From Rhizophagus sp. LPA8_4_AMF (Eukaryota; Glomeromycota; Glomeromycetes; Glomerales; Glomeraceae), in assembly GCA_021464525.1 (NCBI GenBank), contig JADRCO010001257.1, positions 1 through 20,880 on the forward strand: a DNA stretch of 20,880 nucleotides, written 5' to 3'. A program made the position numbers and the translations under genes. Positions 7,450 through 17,710 of the stretch are shown in pieces (the stretch's first letter is position 1; each line of letters begins with the position of its first letter). Below the pieces are notes generated by a model, which made no database searches, was not told the DNA's origin, and saw nothing but the letters and a program-made list of their open reading frames with translations.

Positions 7450-9409
7450 TTAAATATCAAAATCGATTTCGATAGTAATATATTCTACATAATTGAAAAA
7501 GTATATTAGATTATAAATTACATATCTGATATTTACATATTACTTATTATAATTTTTACTTACCATCATCGTTAGATTGGTTAGAATTTGTATCGATATC
7601 AAATTCAAGTTCTTTTGTAACGTAATCTAAATAAAAAGAATCAAATTTTAACCAATTCATAAAAAATGTATACAAGCGACGAAAAAAAATTTACCAATAC
7701 TTTCGACTTTGATTAATTTAATCTTTTTAATATTTTTGCCTAAATAAATATCTTAGATTAATAAATAATTGGTTTCTGAAATTCAATGTATATAAAATTT
7801 TATTATCTTACCGTTGTCAAAACTATTGTCAAGTTGGTTATCGTTAAACTTTCTTTTGACTTAAAAAAATTACAAAATTCGGTAAGAATTATATAATTAA
7901 ATAATTAAATAAATTATATCTAATATTAAAAATTATTACCGTTAAAGTTTCTCTGGTAGTTGTCAAATTGTTCTAAATAATAGTTTGAACGAAAATTAAA
8001 TTATTGAAATTATAATATGAAAAAAATATAATTAATATTACAGATATTTACCAAGCTTTAAAGTAATAGATTGGCTTCTTAAACTTCTTGTAGAAGCTGC
8101 AGATTTTATCATACCACTTAAATATCTACTCTTATATATGGCATCAGGATTATTTGTTGTTACGGGTCCAATATCTGATGATTCTATAATTTCAGTCTTA
8201 TATTTCTGTTCATTAACAAGTATTTCCTCAATTATTTTTAATATTTCAACTGCTGTTGGTCTTTTTTCTGGATCAGAATGCCAACATTCTTTCATTAAAT
8301 CAACATAACCTTCGGGTGCATTTGTAATAATTGGTGGACGTAAACCATCACATATTTCAATTATAAGTTCTGTATTATGATTTCTATCCCAAAAAGGTCT
8401 TCTTCCTACCATTAACTCCCACATAATCATTCCAAAACTATATATATCTGAAGCTTTGGTATACTTTTTTCCTTGTAAAACTTCTGGTGCAACATAAGGA
8501 ATTATGCCATAAATCTCTTCTTCATTATCTGTTAATTCAGTTGCCGATTTACACGTTCCTAAATCACATATTTTTGCTCCATGATCATTTAAAAGAATAT
8601 TTCCACTATGTAAATCTCGATGTAAAATATTTACATCATGAATTTTAATAAGCCCTTTTATAATATCATGCAACGTACGTATCTTATCATACCAACTAAT
8701 ATTATAAAAGTCTTTAGTTATATAATGTGCCAAATCCGAATTGTAATATGGCATAATAAATATAAAATCTTGAGTAATAGGATCTTGAGTAATACCATAG
8801 TATACGTTAACAAGACCCGAATTACTATCGTAAATTAAATTATTTCCATTTAAAGAATAATTATAAAACATCTTAAGCTGAAATAAAAAATTTATTTGTT
8901 TATGATTTGACCTATATTTAAGTTTATTAATAAAATTTATATAGAATATTTACCTCATTTAACTCTTTTGAAGTGATGTTTTTAGAGTTTTTAAGCTTTT
9001 TGAGAGCAACTGTTTTAGACTCATTATGTAGGAAATAATCTAGAGTGCCCTTATCAGAAATTTTACAATCAATCCAAGTAGCTTTATAAATTTTACTAAA
9101 ACCTCCTTCACCAATTAATTCTATATTTTCGAATTTTTCATAAGGAACAAATATCATTTTCCCGTTATCTTTATCACAATTAGTTTGAGTATATCTGATA
9201 AAATCATCAATAACTTTATTTCCACTTGGTATAATTCTTCTTTTTGCTATAAAACAAATATGACAAATTTGATGATTTATGCGTGAAAGTGTTCTTGCTT
9301 TATTACATTCACTACATTTCTTTTTTTCATATTTCGTATTTTGTGTTAGTTGTGCATCACTTAATAATAAAAAATCAATTTTATGTCTAATATCTGTTGA
9401 TTTTTCCAT
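7450..9409 (-). CDS. K2: complete 7-exon TKL-type protein kinase, 501 aa
   Basis: Exons: 8954-9409, 8052-8877, 7940-7972, 7812-7859, 7695-7739, 7564-7626, 7450-7484. They sum to 1506 nt (502 codons with stop) with no internal stop. Intron 1 is phase 0; introns 2-6 are all phase 1, with consensus GTAAAT/GTAAGA-type donors and TTTAG/TTAAG acceptors. Motifs: Cys 32/35/49/52 (CX2C-X13-CX2C); glycine loop GEGGFS from 100; VALKK Lys137; candidate helix-C Glu152; HRDLHSGN 238-245; DLG 257-259; APE 282-284; RP of KRPTA closing the kinase. The small exons encode an acidic/basic tail with KRKF and KNIKKIK (possible bipartite nuclear signal), DYVTKELEFDID and a C-terminus EYITIEIDFDI. The first in-frame ATG matching the family start is used. 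This is the best-preserved copy in the window. Confidence 0.92.
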
Positions 9410-9525
9410 TATTATCACCAATTCTTTTAAAAAAATTATTGAGCATTATAAATATCCATTTAAATACCTTTATCTTTTATCAATTTATTAAATCCAGAAG
9501 TTTTTTAGCAAATCAAATTCTGTAT

Positions 9526-9670
9526 CCTATTATATGCAATTTCCGATAGAAACTTCCTTAAATCATTAGATGTACAAATATGAAATATGTTATATGTGCA
9601 AATAAAATTCGAATCTATTGTCGGTGATACGACATGGGAATTAATTCCGGAAGAAAAAGAAATTTCTTTT
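9526..9670 (-). promoter_or_regulatory. Conserved upstream block of K2, promoter candidate
   Basis: The TATA-like CATATAATAG on the coding strand sits about 118 bp upstream of the K2 start. It is followed by TTCCGATAGAAACTTCC and the TGTACAAATATG module, and by a second module at 9623-9665 nearly identical to 1603-1646. Same order and spacing as upstream of K1. Confidence 0.5.
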
Positions 9671-9689
9671 TTTGTGTAAATTTGATTAT

Positions 9690-10505
9690 TTTTATGTAAT
9701 ACATTAACCAAAATAACGGAATCGATCTTCTTGATAACAAAATATTTCGTTAAACTTTCTTTTATTATTTTATTAAGTGATCTTTTCCTTAAGGTAACAC
9801 AATTAATAAATATCTAGAATCTTGATAAGTCTTTGGAGGATGGAAATCGTTCTTAATGTTAATATTTTGTAGAATTCGACATCACGAGTCTGGAGAACTT
9901 TTCTATTAAGCTATATTATAAAAAACCGGATCGATCATCGAATGTTCGATTAATTCACATATGATCGATTCGGGAGCAAATTTAGCTCTAACAAATATTA
10001 ATATAATTATTACAATAATTATTATACTGTATCGGTAAAAAAAAAAAAATACCTTATAGAAACTACCTTCCCCTTCCACGTAAATATAATATACATGTTA
10101 GTTCTAGTAGAATTAGGCTTGTATCTCATATTATTAAATCAATTATCTAGTTAATTTGTATCATACACGAGGGATTTAAAGCAATGTTACACGTTAAATA
10201 AAGTAATAATATTAATAAAATTTTGCTTAATTATCCAATTCCACATCGTAATATCAAAATCCAAATCTTCAAACGATGTTATGTCATTCTAATCTTAACG
10301 TGTTTCTTTTAAAAGTTTGCTGATGATTTCAAGTCCTCACAACACTCTTCTATATAGTTACACAAAAATTGTTACCGTTAAACCACAATAAGAGTTTATA
10401 GCATAATACAAATATGAGCGAATTTTTCTATAATGATTTTTCTGATGAAATAATACATGCAGTATATAGGACATACAATAATTTCAATGTGTTTGCGCTA
10501 TAGCT
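9690..10505. other. Spacer without recognisable genes
   Basis: The stretch near 9720-9760 (GATCTTCTTGATAACAAAATA) resembles upstream DNA of K5 near 20431, so part of it belongs to the duplicated unit. CATATGATCGATT at 9958-9970 is a word shared with the K3 and K5 far-upstream repeats. A 13-nt A-run lies near 10037. No coding sequence is supported. Confidence 0.5.
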
Positions 10506-10573
10506 CAATTGTTGTATGTGTTGGTTGACTTTGAAAGTGCGTCATTACTTTTAATATTTGTCGATTTTTTCAT
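10506..10573 (-). pseudogene. Relic H: first codons of a kinase exon 1
   Basis: Reading left from 10573 gives MKKSTNIKSNDALSKSTN..., which matches the K1 start (MEKSTNIN...NALSSQPT) at the DNA level, with a deletion inside and a stop after about 22 codons. Homology ends near 10506. Upstream, 10620-10800 carries the family's upstream block. Everything downstream in the gene (kinase domain, tail exons) is missing. Confidence 0.7.
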
Positions 10574-10829
10574 GAACTTTAATTGAAAAAATGTTTTAGG
10601 TTATCCTATACATCCATATAAAATGCAATTACCCGATAAAAAATTCTTTTTATTAATAATAATGTTTAATAATGTTTGGATATCGATAAATAGTTGTATA
10701 TGACCGAAATTAATTGTAAATTTGAAATTTTCCTCGATAGATTTCTAAATTGCAACCATAACTCTAAATTTCTCGTGATGCAGCATGGAATTAGAAAAAA
10801 ACTTTTTTTTTGTGCCTTTATTGACATCA

Positions 10830-10952
10830 CAATCAGCCCTCGATGTACTAAAATTATAGCGAATATCTAAATAATTTAATTGGCCGATTCATGATATTTG
10901 GCGTATTTGATTGATTAAATATCACGTGCTTAGAAAATTCGAGGGCTGACTG
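10830..10952. mobile_element. Candidate Tc1/mariner-pogo-like MITE, 123 bp
   Basis: The left end reads CAATCAGCCCTCGA and the right end is the reverse complement of CAGTCAGCCCTCGA: 14-bp terminal inverted repeats with one mismatch. The right end is followed by TA, the target of Tc1/mariner elements; the left flank reads CA, so the duplication is imperfect or decayed. The interior is AT-rich and non-coding. CAG-starting inverted ends with CCTCGA resemble pogo/Tigger-type ends (from general knowledge). Length and lack of coding fit a MITE. Confidence 0.55.
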
Positions 10953-11476
10953 TACGGCAGTAAGAAGGTTGGGAGCACCTTTGGAACTTTCCAACTTCCA
11001 ATTCCAATAAAAAGTTATTGGAATGGACGGTAGTTACCGATACAAATATAGTACTATATTACGCAGATCAGTGTGTACTCGACACATAGTGTAAGTTATA
11101 TTTAGTATAACTTACACTTCGTATAACTTATATCTAGTAGTATATGTTACATTCATAGAAGATTTTTTATATCATATAGACGCGCTGGCATCAAAGGATG
11201 GAGAATTCTGGTTTTAGTTTTTTTAGTTTTAGTTTTCACTATTTGGTAATATTGGCTGAGACAGTTATTTGTTTCTTTTATGACATTTCTTTATTGTTAT
11301 TTATTTTTTTATTGTTTATTTTATTGCTATTCGCATCCATATACCTTCATTCCTTAAATTCTGATCCACACATTATTCTGTTACTATCACGTGATCCAGA
11401 CGCAAACCAATAGTAATAATATCAAAGAAAATTTCCAACTTATATAGTTATCCAAATTACGTTATTTAAAATACAA
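10953..11476. other. Intergenic region downstream of K3 with a strong hairpin
   Basis: Contains a hairpin at 11088-11118 (separate entry) and T-rich DNA at 11210-11340. A 71-codon plus-strand frame at 11198-11413 would be very hydrophobic, but this is what T-rich DNA gives and I see no other support. Nothing else is recognised. Confidence 0.5.
11088..11118. repeat. Perfect 13-bp hairpin with 5-nt loop
   Basis: AGTGTAAGTTATA (11088-11100), loop TTTAG, TATAACTTACACT (11106-11118). A third related word, TATAACTTATA, follows at 11122. It lies beyond the 3' end of K3 and may be a transposon remnant or a transcript-end structure. Confidence 0.7.
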
Positions 11477-13420
11477 TCAAAAAGGATTAATATCAAAATA
11501 AATTTCGCTAGTAATATATTCTATAAAGAAGCAAAAAAAAATATTAGGTTGTGGATTAATATTATAAATTATTATAGATATACTTACTTACCATCATCAC
11601 TAGGTTGTTTAGAATTTATATCAATGTCTAGTTCAAGTTCTTTCGTAACGTAATCTAAATAAAAAAATGTATACGGCATATTAAAAATTTATCAATTTTA
11701 AAAAAAAAGGTATGCATGAATTGTATTTACCATCAAATTCGTCTTCATTTAGTTTATTCTTTTTAATACTTTTGCCTAAAAAATATTTTTAAATTAATAA
11801 ATAGTGGTTTCTACAATGGAATTTATCTTACCATACCATTATCAAAACTACTTAATTGATTATCGTCAAACTTTCTTTTATCTTACAAATAAAATATAAT
11901 TCGTTAATAATAATAATTTAAATGAAATAAAATGTTATATCAAGTAAATTAAAAATTACAATTAGGATTGTTTTGGTAAAAGTCAAATTGATCTAGGAAT
12001 TGAACGAAAGTTAAAATAATTAAAAATTATATTATGAAATAAATATCATTAATATTACAACTTATTTACCAAGTTCTGAAGTAATAGATTGGCTTCGTAG
12101 AAGCTGCAGATTTACCATACCACTTAAGTATTTACTCTTATATACGGTGTCAGGATTATTTGTTGTTAGGTGTCCAATACCATCTAACGAATTTATAATG
12201 AGAATATCTATTTTGACGTATTTCCGTAAGTTTGTCCGATATTTCATCTGCTGTTGGTCTTTTTTTTGGATCAGGATGCCAGCATTTTTTCATTAAGTCA
12301 ATGTAACCATCAGGTGCATCTGTAATAATTGGTGGACGTAACCCATCACATATTTCAATTATAAGATCCGTATTATGATTTCTATCCCAAAAAGGTCTTC
12401 TTCCTATCATTAACTCCCACATAATCATTTCAAAACTATATATGTCTGAAGCTTTAGTATACTTTTTTCCTTGTAAAACCTCCGACGCAACGTGGGGAAT
12501 TATGCCATAAATTTCTTCTTCATTATCTGTTAATTCGATTGCTGATTTACTTGTTCCTAAGTCACATATTTTTGCTCTATAATAATTATCTAAAAGTATA
12601 TTTCCACTATGTAAATCTCGATGTATAATATTTACATCATGAATTTTAACGAGTCCGTTTATAATTTCTTGCAAAAAAAAAATCTTATGAGGCCATTTAA
12701 AACTATAAAAACGTTTAGTTATATAATGTGTCAAATCCGAATTATAATATGGCATAATTAATATAAGATCTTGAGTAATAGGATCTTGAGTAATACCATA
12801 ATATACATTAACATAATCGTTTATAATATAACTATACCGATTTTCACGTTTTCGCTTCAAAGAATAAAGATAAAACATCTTGAGCTGGAATAAAAATTTA
12901 TTAGTTAAATTATTTGCCTCACTTTTGAAGTTTTTTTTATGAAATAAATAGGGAATATTTACCTCATTTAGCTCTTTAGAAGTAATATTTTTAGAATTGT
13001 TAAGCTTTTTAAGAGCAACCGGTTTAAGTCTATTTCGTAGGGAATAATCTAAAGTACCCCGTCTAGAATCTATTTTACAACCAATCCAAGTAGCTTTATA
13101 AATTTTACTAAATCCTCCTTCACCAATAAATTCTATATCTTCGAAATTTTCGTAAGGAACAAACATCATTCTCCCATTTTTTGAGGATAATTAGTATGAG
13201 TATATTTGATAAAATCGTCAATAATTTTATTTCCGCTTGGTATAATTCTTTTTTTTGCTTCGTGACAAATTTGACAAATCTGATGATTTTTATTTGCTGG
13301 TTTTCTTGCTTTATTACATTCACTACATTACTTTTTTTCGTATTTTGTTTCAAGCTTACTTTTTGGTTGTGTGTCACTTGATAATAAAAAATCAATTTTT
13401 ATATTCGTTGATTTTTCCAT
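11477..13420 (-). pseudogene. K3: frame-broken TKL-type kinase, all seven exons recognisable
   Basis: Exons by homology to K2: 12963-13420, about 12060-12884, 11960-11992, 11837-11881, 11731-11775, 11592-11654, 11477-11520. Exon 1 has an in-frame TAA where K2 continues KKCSECN, and a net -4 nt change just before MMFVPYEN relative to K1, shifting frame. Near the end of exon 2 another frameshift separates ...IRQNRYS from the IGHLTTNN tail; small deletions follow in the SAASTRSLR region. APE is changed to ASE and SFG to SFE, both normally conserved. HRDLHSGN and DLG remain. Tail exons 3-6 are open; in exon 7 the usual stop codon has changed and a TGA follows three codons later. An unspliced reading from ATG 13169 gives 337 aa with a nearly complete kinase domain, so a truncated protein is not excluded. 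Confidence 0.8.
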
Positions 13421-13540
13421 GATGGTTTTAAAAAAATTTTTGGGCATCGTAAATTCCATATAAATACTTTTTATTAAGTTAATTATTAAGCTCATCCAAA
13501 TTTGTTCCGATGAATGATTCATTTACTCCTAACTGAATAT

Positions 13541-13610
13541 CTTGTTATTCCTTAAATGTCGATAGACAATCGTTAGATGTACAAATATGTAAATATAGAA
13601 TGCGAATTAA
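13541..13610 (-). promoter_or_regulatory. Upstream block of K3, promoter candidate
   Basis: About 121 bp upstream of the K3 start, the shared words CCTTAAATG, CGATAGACAATCGTTAGATG and TACAAATATGTAA match the K1/K2/K5 upstream blocks. The TATA-like word is degraded here (CTTGTTATTC in place of CTATTATATG), in keeping with decay of this copy. Confidence 0.4.
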
Positions 13611-13789
13611 TACTCGAAATCGCAAAAGTATCAGACTATGGCATCATTTTGACCCCCTTATTGTAGAATATATTATGCGGGTCGAGTCAGATCGTCGCAC
13701 AAGGATAAGAACAATACATTTTCTAGATTTCTTAATTTTATATCTTCAAAGCTGATTGGTTTATCTTATTGTGACATTAAAAAATAATG

Positions 13790-14085
13790 TTCGGGTTCCC
13801 GATAACAATTTACTGACAATATTAGTGAATGTCTTTTTTTTTCTCAAGTTTTTACAGTTAATTAAGGTTTGAAGGAGAGATTCTTTATTACAATAACGCT
13901 TTTTTTATTTGTAGGAATAGATCTTTAGATAAATTCCAAATTTCCGAAAGAGGAATAATTTGAGAGTTTAATAACGCTATGAATCAATGATTTATTGTAA
14001 TACCCTAGTTATTGATTGATGCGTATTTATCTGTACTATTAAGCATATGATCGATTACATATGATCAATTGCCCTAATAGAAGTG
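13790..14085. repeat. Far-upstream repeat shared with K5 (copy 1)
   Basis: It shares an ordered series of words with 20400-20740: TTTTTACAGTTAATTAAG, ACGATAACGC-like, ATAGGAATAGATCTT-like, TAATAACGCTATGAAT, ATTGATTGATGCGT and TTAAGCATATGATCGATTAC. Indels separate the words, so it is an old duplication. It lies 400-650 bp upstream of K3, the same distance as its partner from K5. It contains no coding sequence. Confidence 0.75.
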
Positions 14086-14453
14086 ACCAAAAATCAACAA
14101 TTGTTGCCCGGTCAGTTACATATATTGTTGTTTGATACAAATTCAATTTCTTCGAACTGCGAAGCAGTTTGTGTTATTATGCAGACGTCCAAGATCATGT
14201 TTCATATAGATAAACTATTATAGTGTTTTACCTGTATATGTGATATTTAATCTAAATGTCAAAAATATCAAGGATATTTATGAAATAGTAATTTATTTGT
14301 ACCTTAATCTAAAAAAATATTTGATTATGTATGCTTCCACCCCTGCACTTTTCTTTTTAGGTAGTACATTAAAATTATTTTAATGTCATGTATATTGCAT
14401 AATTTTTTACATAATTTTTTTTGTATTAGCGACGGACTAGTACAATTGCTTTC
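14086..14453. other. Spacer without recognisable genes
   Basis: AT-rich DNA between the K3 far-upstream repeat and relic G. No exon 7 of relic G could be found here, although it would be expected. A stretch near 14150-14175 (GAACTGCGAAGCAGTTTG) forms a short inverted repeat, ACTGC/GCAGT. Nothing else is supported. Confidence 0.4.
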
Positions 14454-14978
14454 CGCCATCGCTAGTTTGTTTAGAATTTATATCGATATCAAGTTCAAGT
14501 TCATTCGTAGCGTAATCTAGTAAATAAAAAAGAAATTAATTACTGTTTACCATTATTTCGTCTTAGTCTTCAGTTTTTATTATATATTTTTAATTAATAT
14601 TCTTCATAATAAAAAAATTTTTATCGTACCATTATAAAAGTTATTTCAAAATGATTATCCTCAAACTTTCATCTCAAAAAAATATATATTTTCGAATTTT
14701 TCGTAAGGAACTAACATCATCATTTTCTCTTATTTTTTGGGATAGTTAGTTTGAGTACTTATGCTTGATAATGAAATTATCAATAAATTTATTCCCGCTT
14801 GTTATTGTTCTCTCTTTTTTTTGCATTGTACAGTAATAAGTATAAAAAATTCGTATTACATTTGCCATTGAGTTTGCGTTTTCGTTCAAGTTTGCGTTTT
14901 AATTTAGTTGTTGTGTGTGTTGGAGTGTGATTTGAAAATAAAAAGTTAATTTATGTTTAATATTTGTTATTCTTCCAT
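14454..14978 (-). pseudogene. Relic G: kinase copy with the catalytic domain deleted
   Basis: Recognisable parts in gene order: exon 1 start to the FVPYEKFENI region (about 14688-14978), then directly exon 4 (about 14630-14672), exon 5 (about 14551-14596) and exon 6 (about 14454-14516). The rest of exon 1, all of exon 2 and exon 3 (about 1.3 kb, including every catalytic motif) are missing at a junction near 14681-14692. The start ATGGAAGAAT has lost one base, giving an immediate TAA. Exon 5 contains GAAGACTAA, a stop also seen in K5. Exon 6 still reads DYATNELELDIDIN, but its donor has become GGAAAGC. Dead gene. Confidence 0.75.
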
Positions 14979-15664
14979 GATGACTTTTAAATTTAAGAAA
15001 GAAAATTTTAAACATTCGTATAGTCACTTTAATTTGTTTATTAATAATCAATAGCTTTTTAATTTTTGATAAAGAAATTTAATGATTGCATAACGATAAA
15101 CGTTGACCTACGATAACCGATTTATTAATCGCATTTAAATACTCTAAATTTCAATGTATCTTTCATTATCTCTCGGATGGTAAAGCATTTGTAATAATTA
15201 AATTCTAGAAGAAAATAAATTTTTTTCTTTGTAAACATGTAACGTAAATTTTTAATTGTTTAAGTACTAGTATTTTCGTACGTTATGTTTAATATTTTAC
15301 TGTTACGCGATAGTACATTTTTTGATACTAAAAGAAAGTGTACTACATATAATCTTTCACAATTGAGTCTACAGTAAGCGTAGAGTATAGTTTATTAGTA
15401 GTTACTATATAATTATGCTAATTTTCAATATTACTATATTCTATTATATGGTGATTATTATAGTAATTAATTCACTTATTATGTTTCTTATTTCATTTGT
15501 AAATAATCTTGAGCAGAAAAATTTCTCATTTTAATCATAAATTAATTGTGTTCGATATCATTTTTGCCGAATTCTTACATATTGCCAATATTCAAATAAT
15601 ATAACAAAGAAAAAAAATAACAATAATAATATAACTAATAATAAAAAAACTATTATGAAATAAA
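14979..15664. other. Spacer: upstream DNA of relic G and 3' flank of K4
   Basis: The part near 15160-15260 resembles the second upstream module of the kinase genes (CTAGAAGAAAATAAATTTTTTTC). A TATTCTATTATATG word at 15437-15450 matches the TATA-like element of K1 but has no exon 1 near it. No coding sequence is supported. Confidence 0.4.
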
Positions 15665-17523
15665 TTAAATATCAAACCCGATTTCTCTAGTAATATATTC
15701 TATAGAAAAATAAAATATATTAGATTGTAAATTAATTATTATTATTCATTATATATACAGTGTTTACTTACTATTATCGTTAGGATTTGCATCGATATCA
15801 AACTTAAGTTCTTTTGTAACGTAATCTAAATAAAAAAATACCGTAAAATTTAATTAAGTTATAAAAAAAAATCCGTAAAATAAAAGTTACTATTCTTTCT
15901 ATTCTTTACCATTATTTTCATTTTCAATTAGTTTAGTCTTTTTAATACTTTTGTCTAAAATAAAAAAATTTTTCAAAATAAATAAATATTGGTTTCTTCA
16001 CCATGATAAAAATTTTCTCTACTGTACCACTGTCAAAATTATTTTCAAATTGATTATCTTCAAATTTTCTTTTATCTTAAAAAAAATTATATAATTCGTT
16101 AATGATAATAATTTAAATGAAATGAAATGTTATATCAAGTAAATTAAAAATTACGATTAGAATTGTTTTGGTAAAAATCAAATTGATCTAAGGAATTGAA
16201 CAAAAGTTAAAATAATTAAAATTATATTATGAAATAAATATAATTAGTATTACAAATTATTTACCAAGTTCCGAAGTAATAGATTGTCTTCTTAAACTTC
16301 TTGTAGAAGCTGCAGATTTTATCATATCACTTAAATATCTACTCTTATATATGGCATCCGGGCCATTTGTTGTTACAGGTCCAATATCTGATGATTTTAT
16401 AATTTCAGGTTCACGACCATGATTATACATCTCCGTAATTTCTTTTAATATTTCAACTGCTGTTGGTCTCTTTACTGGATCAGAATGCCAGCATTTTTTC
16501 ATTAAATCTATATAATCTTCAGGTGCATCTGTTATAACTGGTGGACGTAAACCATCGCATATTTCAATAATAAGGTCCGTATTATGATTTCTATCCCAAA
16601 AAGGTCTTCTTCCTACCATTAACTCCCACATAATCATTCCAAAACTATATATATCTGAAGCTTTGGTATACTTTTTTCCTTGTAAAACCTCTGGTGCAAC
16701 ATAAGGAATTATGCCATAAATGTTGTTATCTTCATTATCATTATCATCATTTTCAGTTGCTGATTTACTTGTTCCTAAATCACATATTTTTACACATATA
16801 TTATCTAAAAGTATATTTCCACTATGTAAATCTCGATGTACAATATTTGCATCATGAATGTTGACAAGTCCATTTATAATGTTTTGCAAATAAAATATCT
16901 TATTATGCCATTTAGTATTATGAAAATATTTACTTATATAATGCGTCAAATCCGAATTATAATATGGCATAATAAAAATAAGATCTTCAGTAGTAGTAAT
17001 ACCATAATATAGATTAACGTAACTATCATATGAATTTTTCCTATTTAAAGAATAATGATAAAACACCTTGAGCTGAAATAAAAATTTATTGGATTAAATT
17101 TTTTGTCTCAAATTTAAAAGTCTATTAATGAATTTAGCATAAAATATTTACCTCATTTAGCTCTTTAGAAGTAATATTTTTAGAATTGTTAAGCTTTTTA
17201 AGAGCAACCGTTTCAAATTTATTTCGTAGGGAATAATTTAGAGTATCATTAGAAATTTTACAATCAAACAATGTAGCTTTATAAATTTTACTAAAACCTC
17301 CTTCACCAATAAGTTCTATATTTTTGAAATTATCATAGGGAACAAATATCATATTCCCATATTTTTTAGTACCATTAGTTAATGTATAACTAATAAAATC
17401 GTCAATAACTTTGTTTCCACTAGGTATAAATAATTCTTTTGCTCTGTAACAAACGTAACACAAATTACTTTTAAGTTTTTTTGCTTTACACATAATACAA
17501 AGCGGAGATTCGTCAGCCATCAT
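15665..17523 (-). CDS. K4: complete 7-exon TKL-type protein kinase, 464 aa
   Basis: Exons: 17152-17523, 16265-17072, 16155-16187, 16028-16075, 15910-15954, 15772-15825, 15665-15699; total 1395 nt, 465 codons with stop, no break. Motifs: Cys 9/12/22/25 (CX2C-X9-CX2C, shorter spacing than K1/K2); glycine loop GEGGFS from 73; VALKK Lys109; Glu124 at the exon end; HRDLHSGN 203-210; DLG 222-224; an acidic activation-segment insert ENDDNDNEDNN; APE 250-252. Introns 2-6 are phase 1 as in K2, though the split codons now begin G, C, G, G and A. Exon 6 is three codons shorter than in K2. Start MMADESP: the family's usual ATGGAAAAATC has become CTTAAAAAATC 30 nt upstream, so translation appears to have moved to the next ATG. 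Catalytic residues are complete. Confidence 0.9.
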
Positions 17524-17654
17524 TTCTTTAATATTGTCGACAGATTTTTTAAGTAAAAAATTTAGAGTCGTAAAGATCCGTACAAATCTTTTTTCTTATT
17601 GAATTAATAGCCTTTTAATTATTGAGCGTGAAGTTTTTCAACCGAATTCTGTAC

Positions 17655-17710
17655 TCTATTATATAGTAATTCCGATTTATATTTTGATAAGCGATTGTAC
17701 TTATAGAATA
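17655..17710 (-). promoter_or_regulatory. Upstream block of K4, promoter candidate
   Basis: CTATTATATA (coding strand TATATAATAG) at 17655-17664, about 132 bp upstream of the K4 start, then AATTCCGAT and a GCGATTGTAC word that corresponds to the CAATCATTAGATGTAC module of the other copies. More diverged than K1, K2 and K5. Confidence 0.4.

Noticed and set aside
8638..8838. Plus-strand ORF inside K2 exon 2
   Set aside because: Antisense shadow of a conserved kinase exon. The same holds for plus-strand frames at 13181-13381 and 18851-19093.
10496..10516. GCTATAGCTCAATTG resembling a tRNA D-arm
   Set aside because: No matching acceptor stem or T-arm; part of relic H and its flank.
11198..11413. 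A 71-codon hydrophobic plus-strand ORF suggesting a small membrane protein
   Set aside because: T-rich DNA gives Phe/Leu-rich frames by chance; no splice, family or conservation support.
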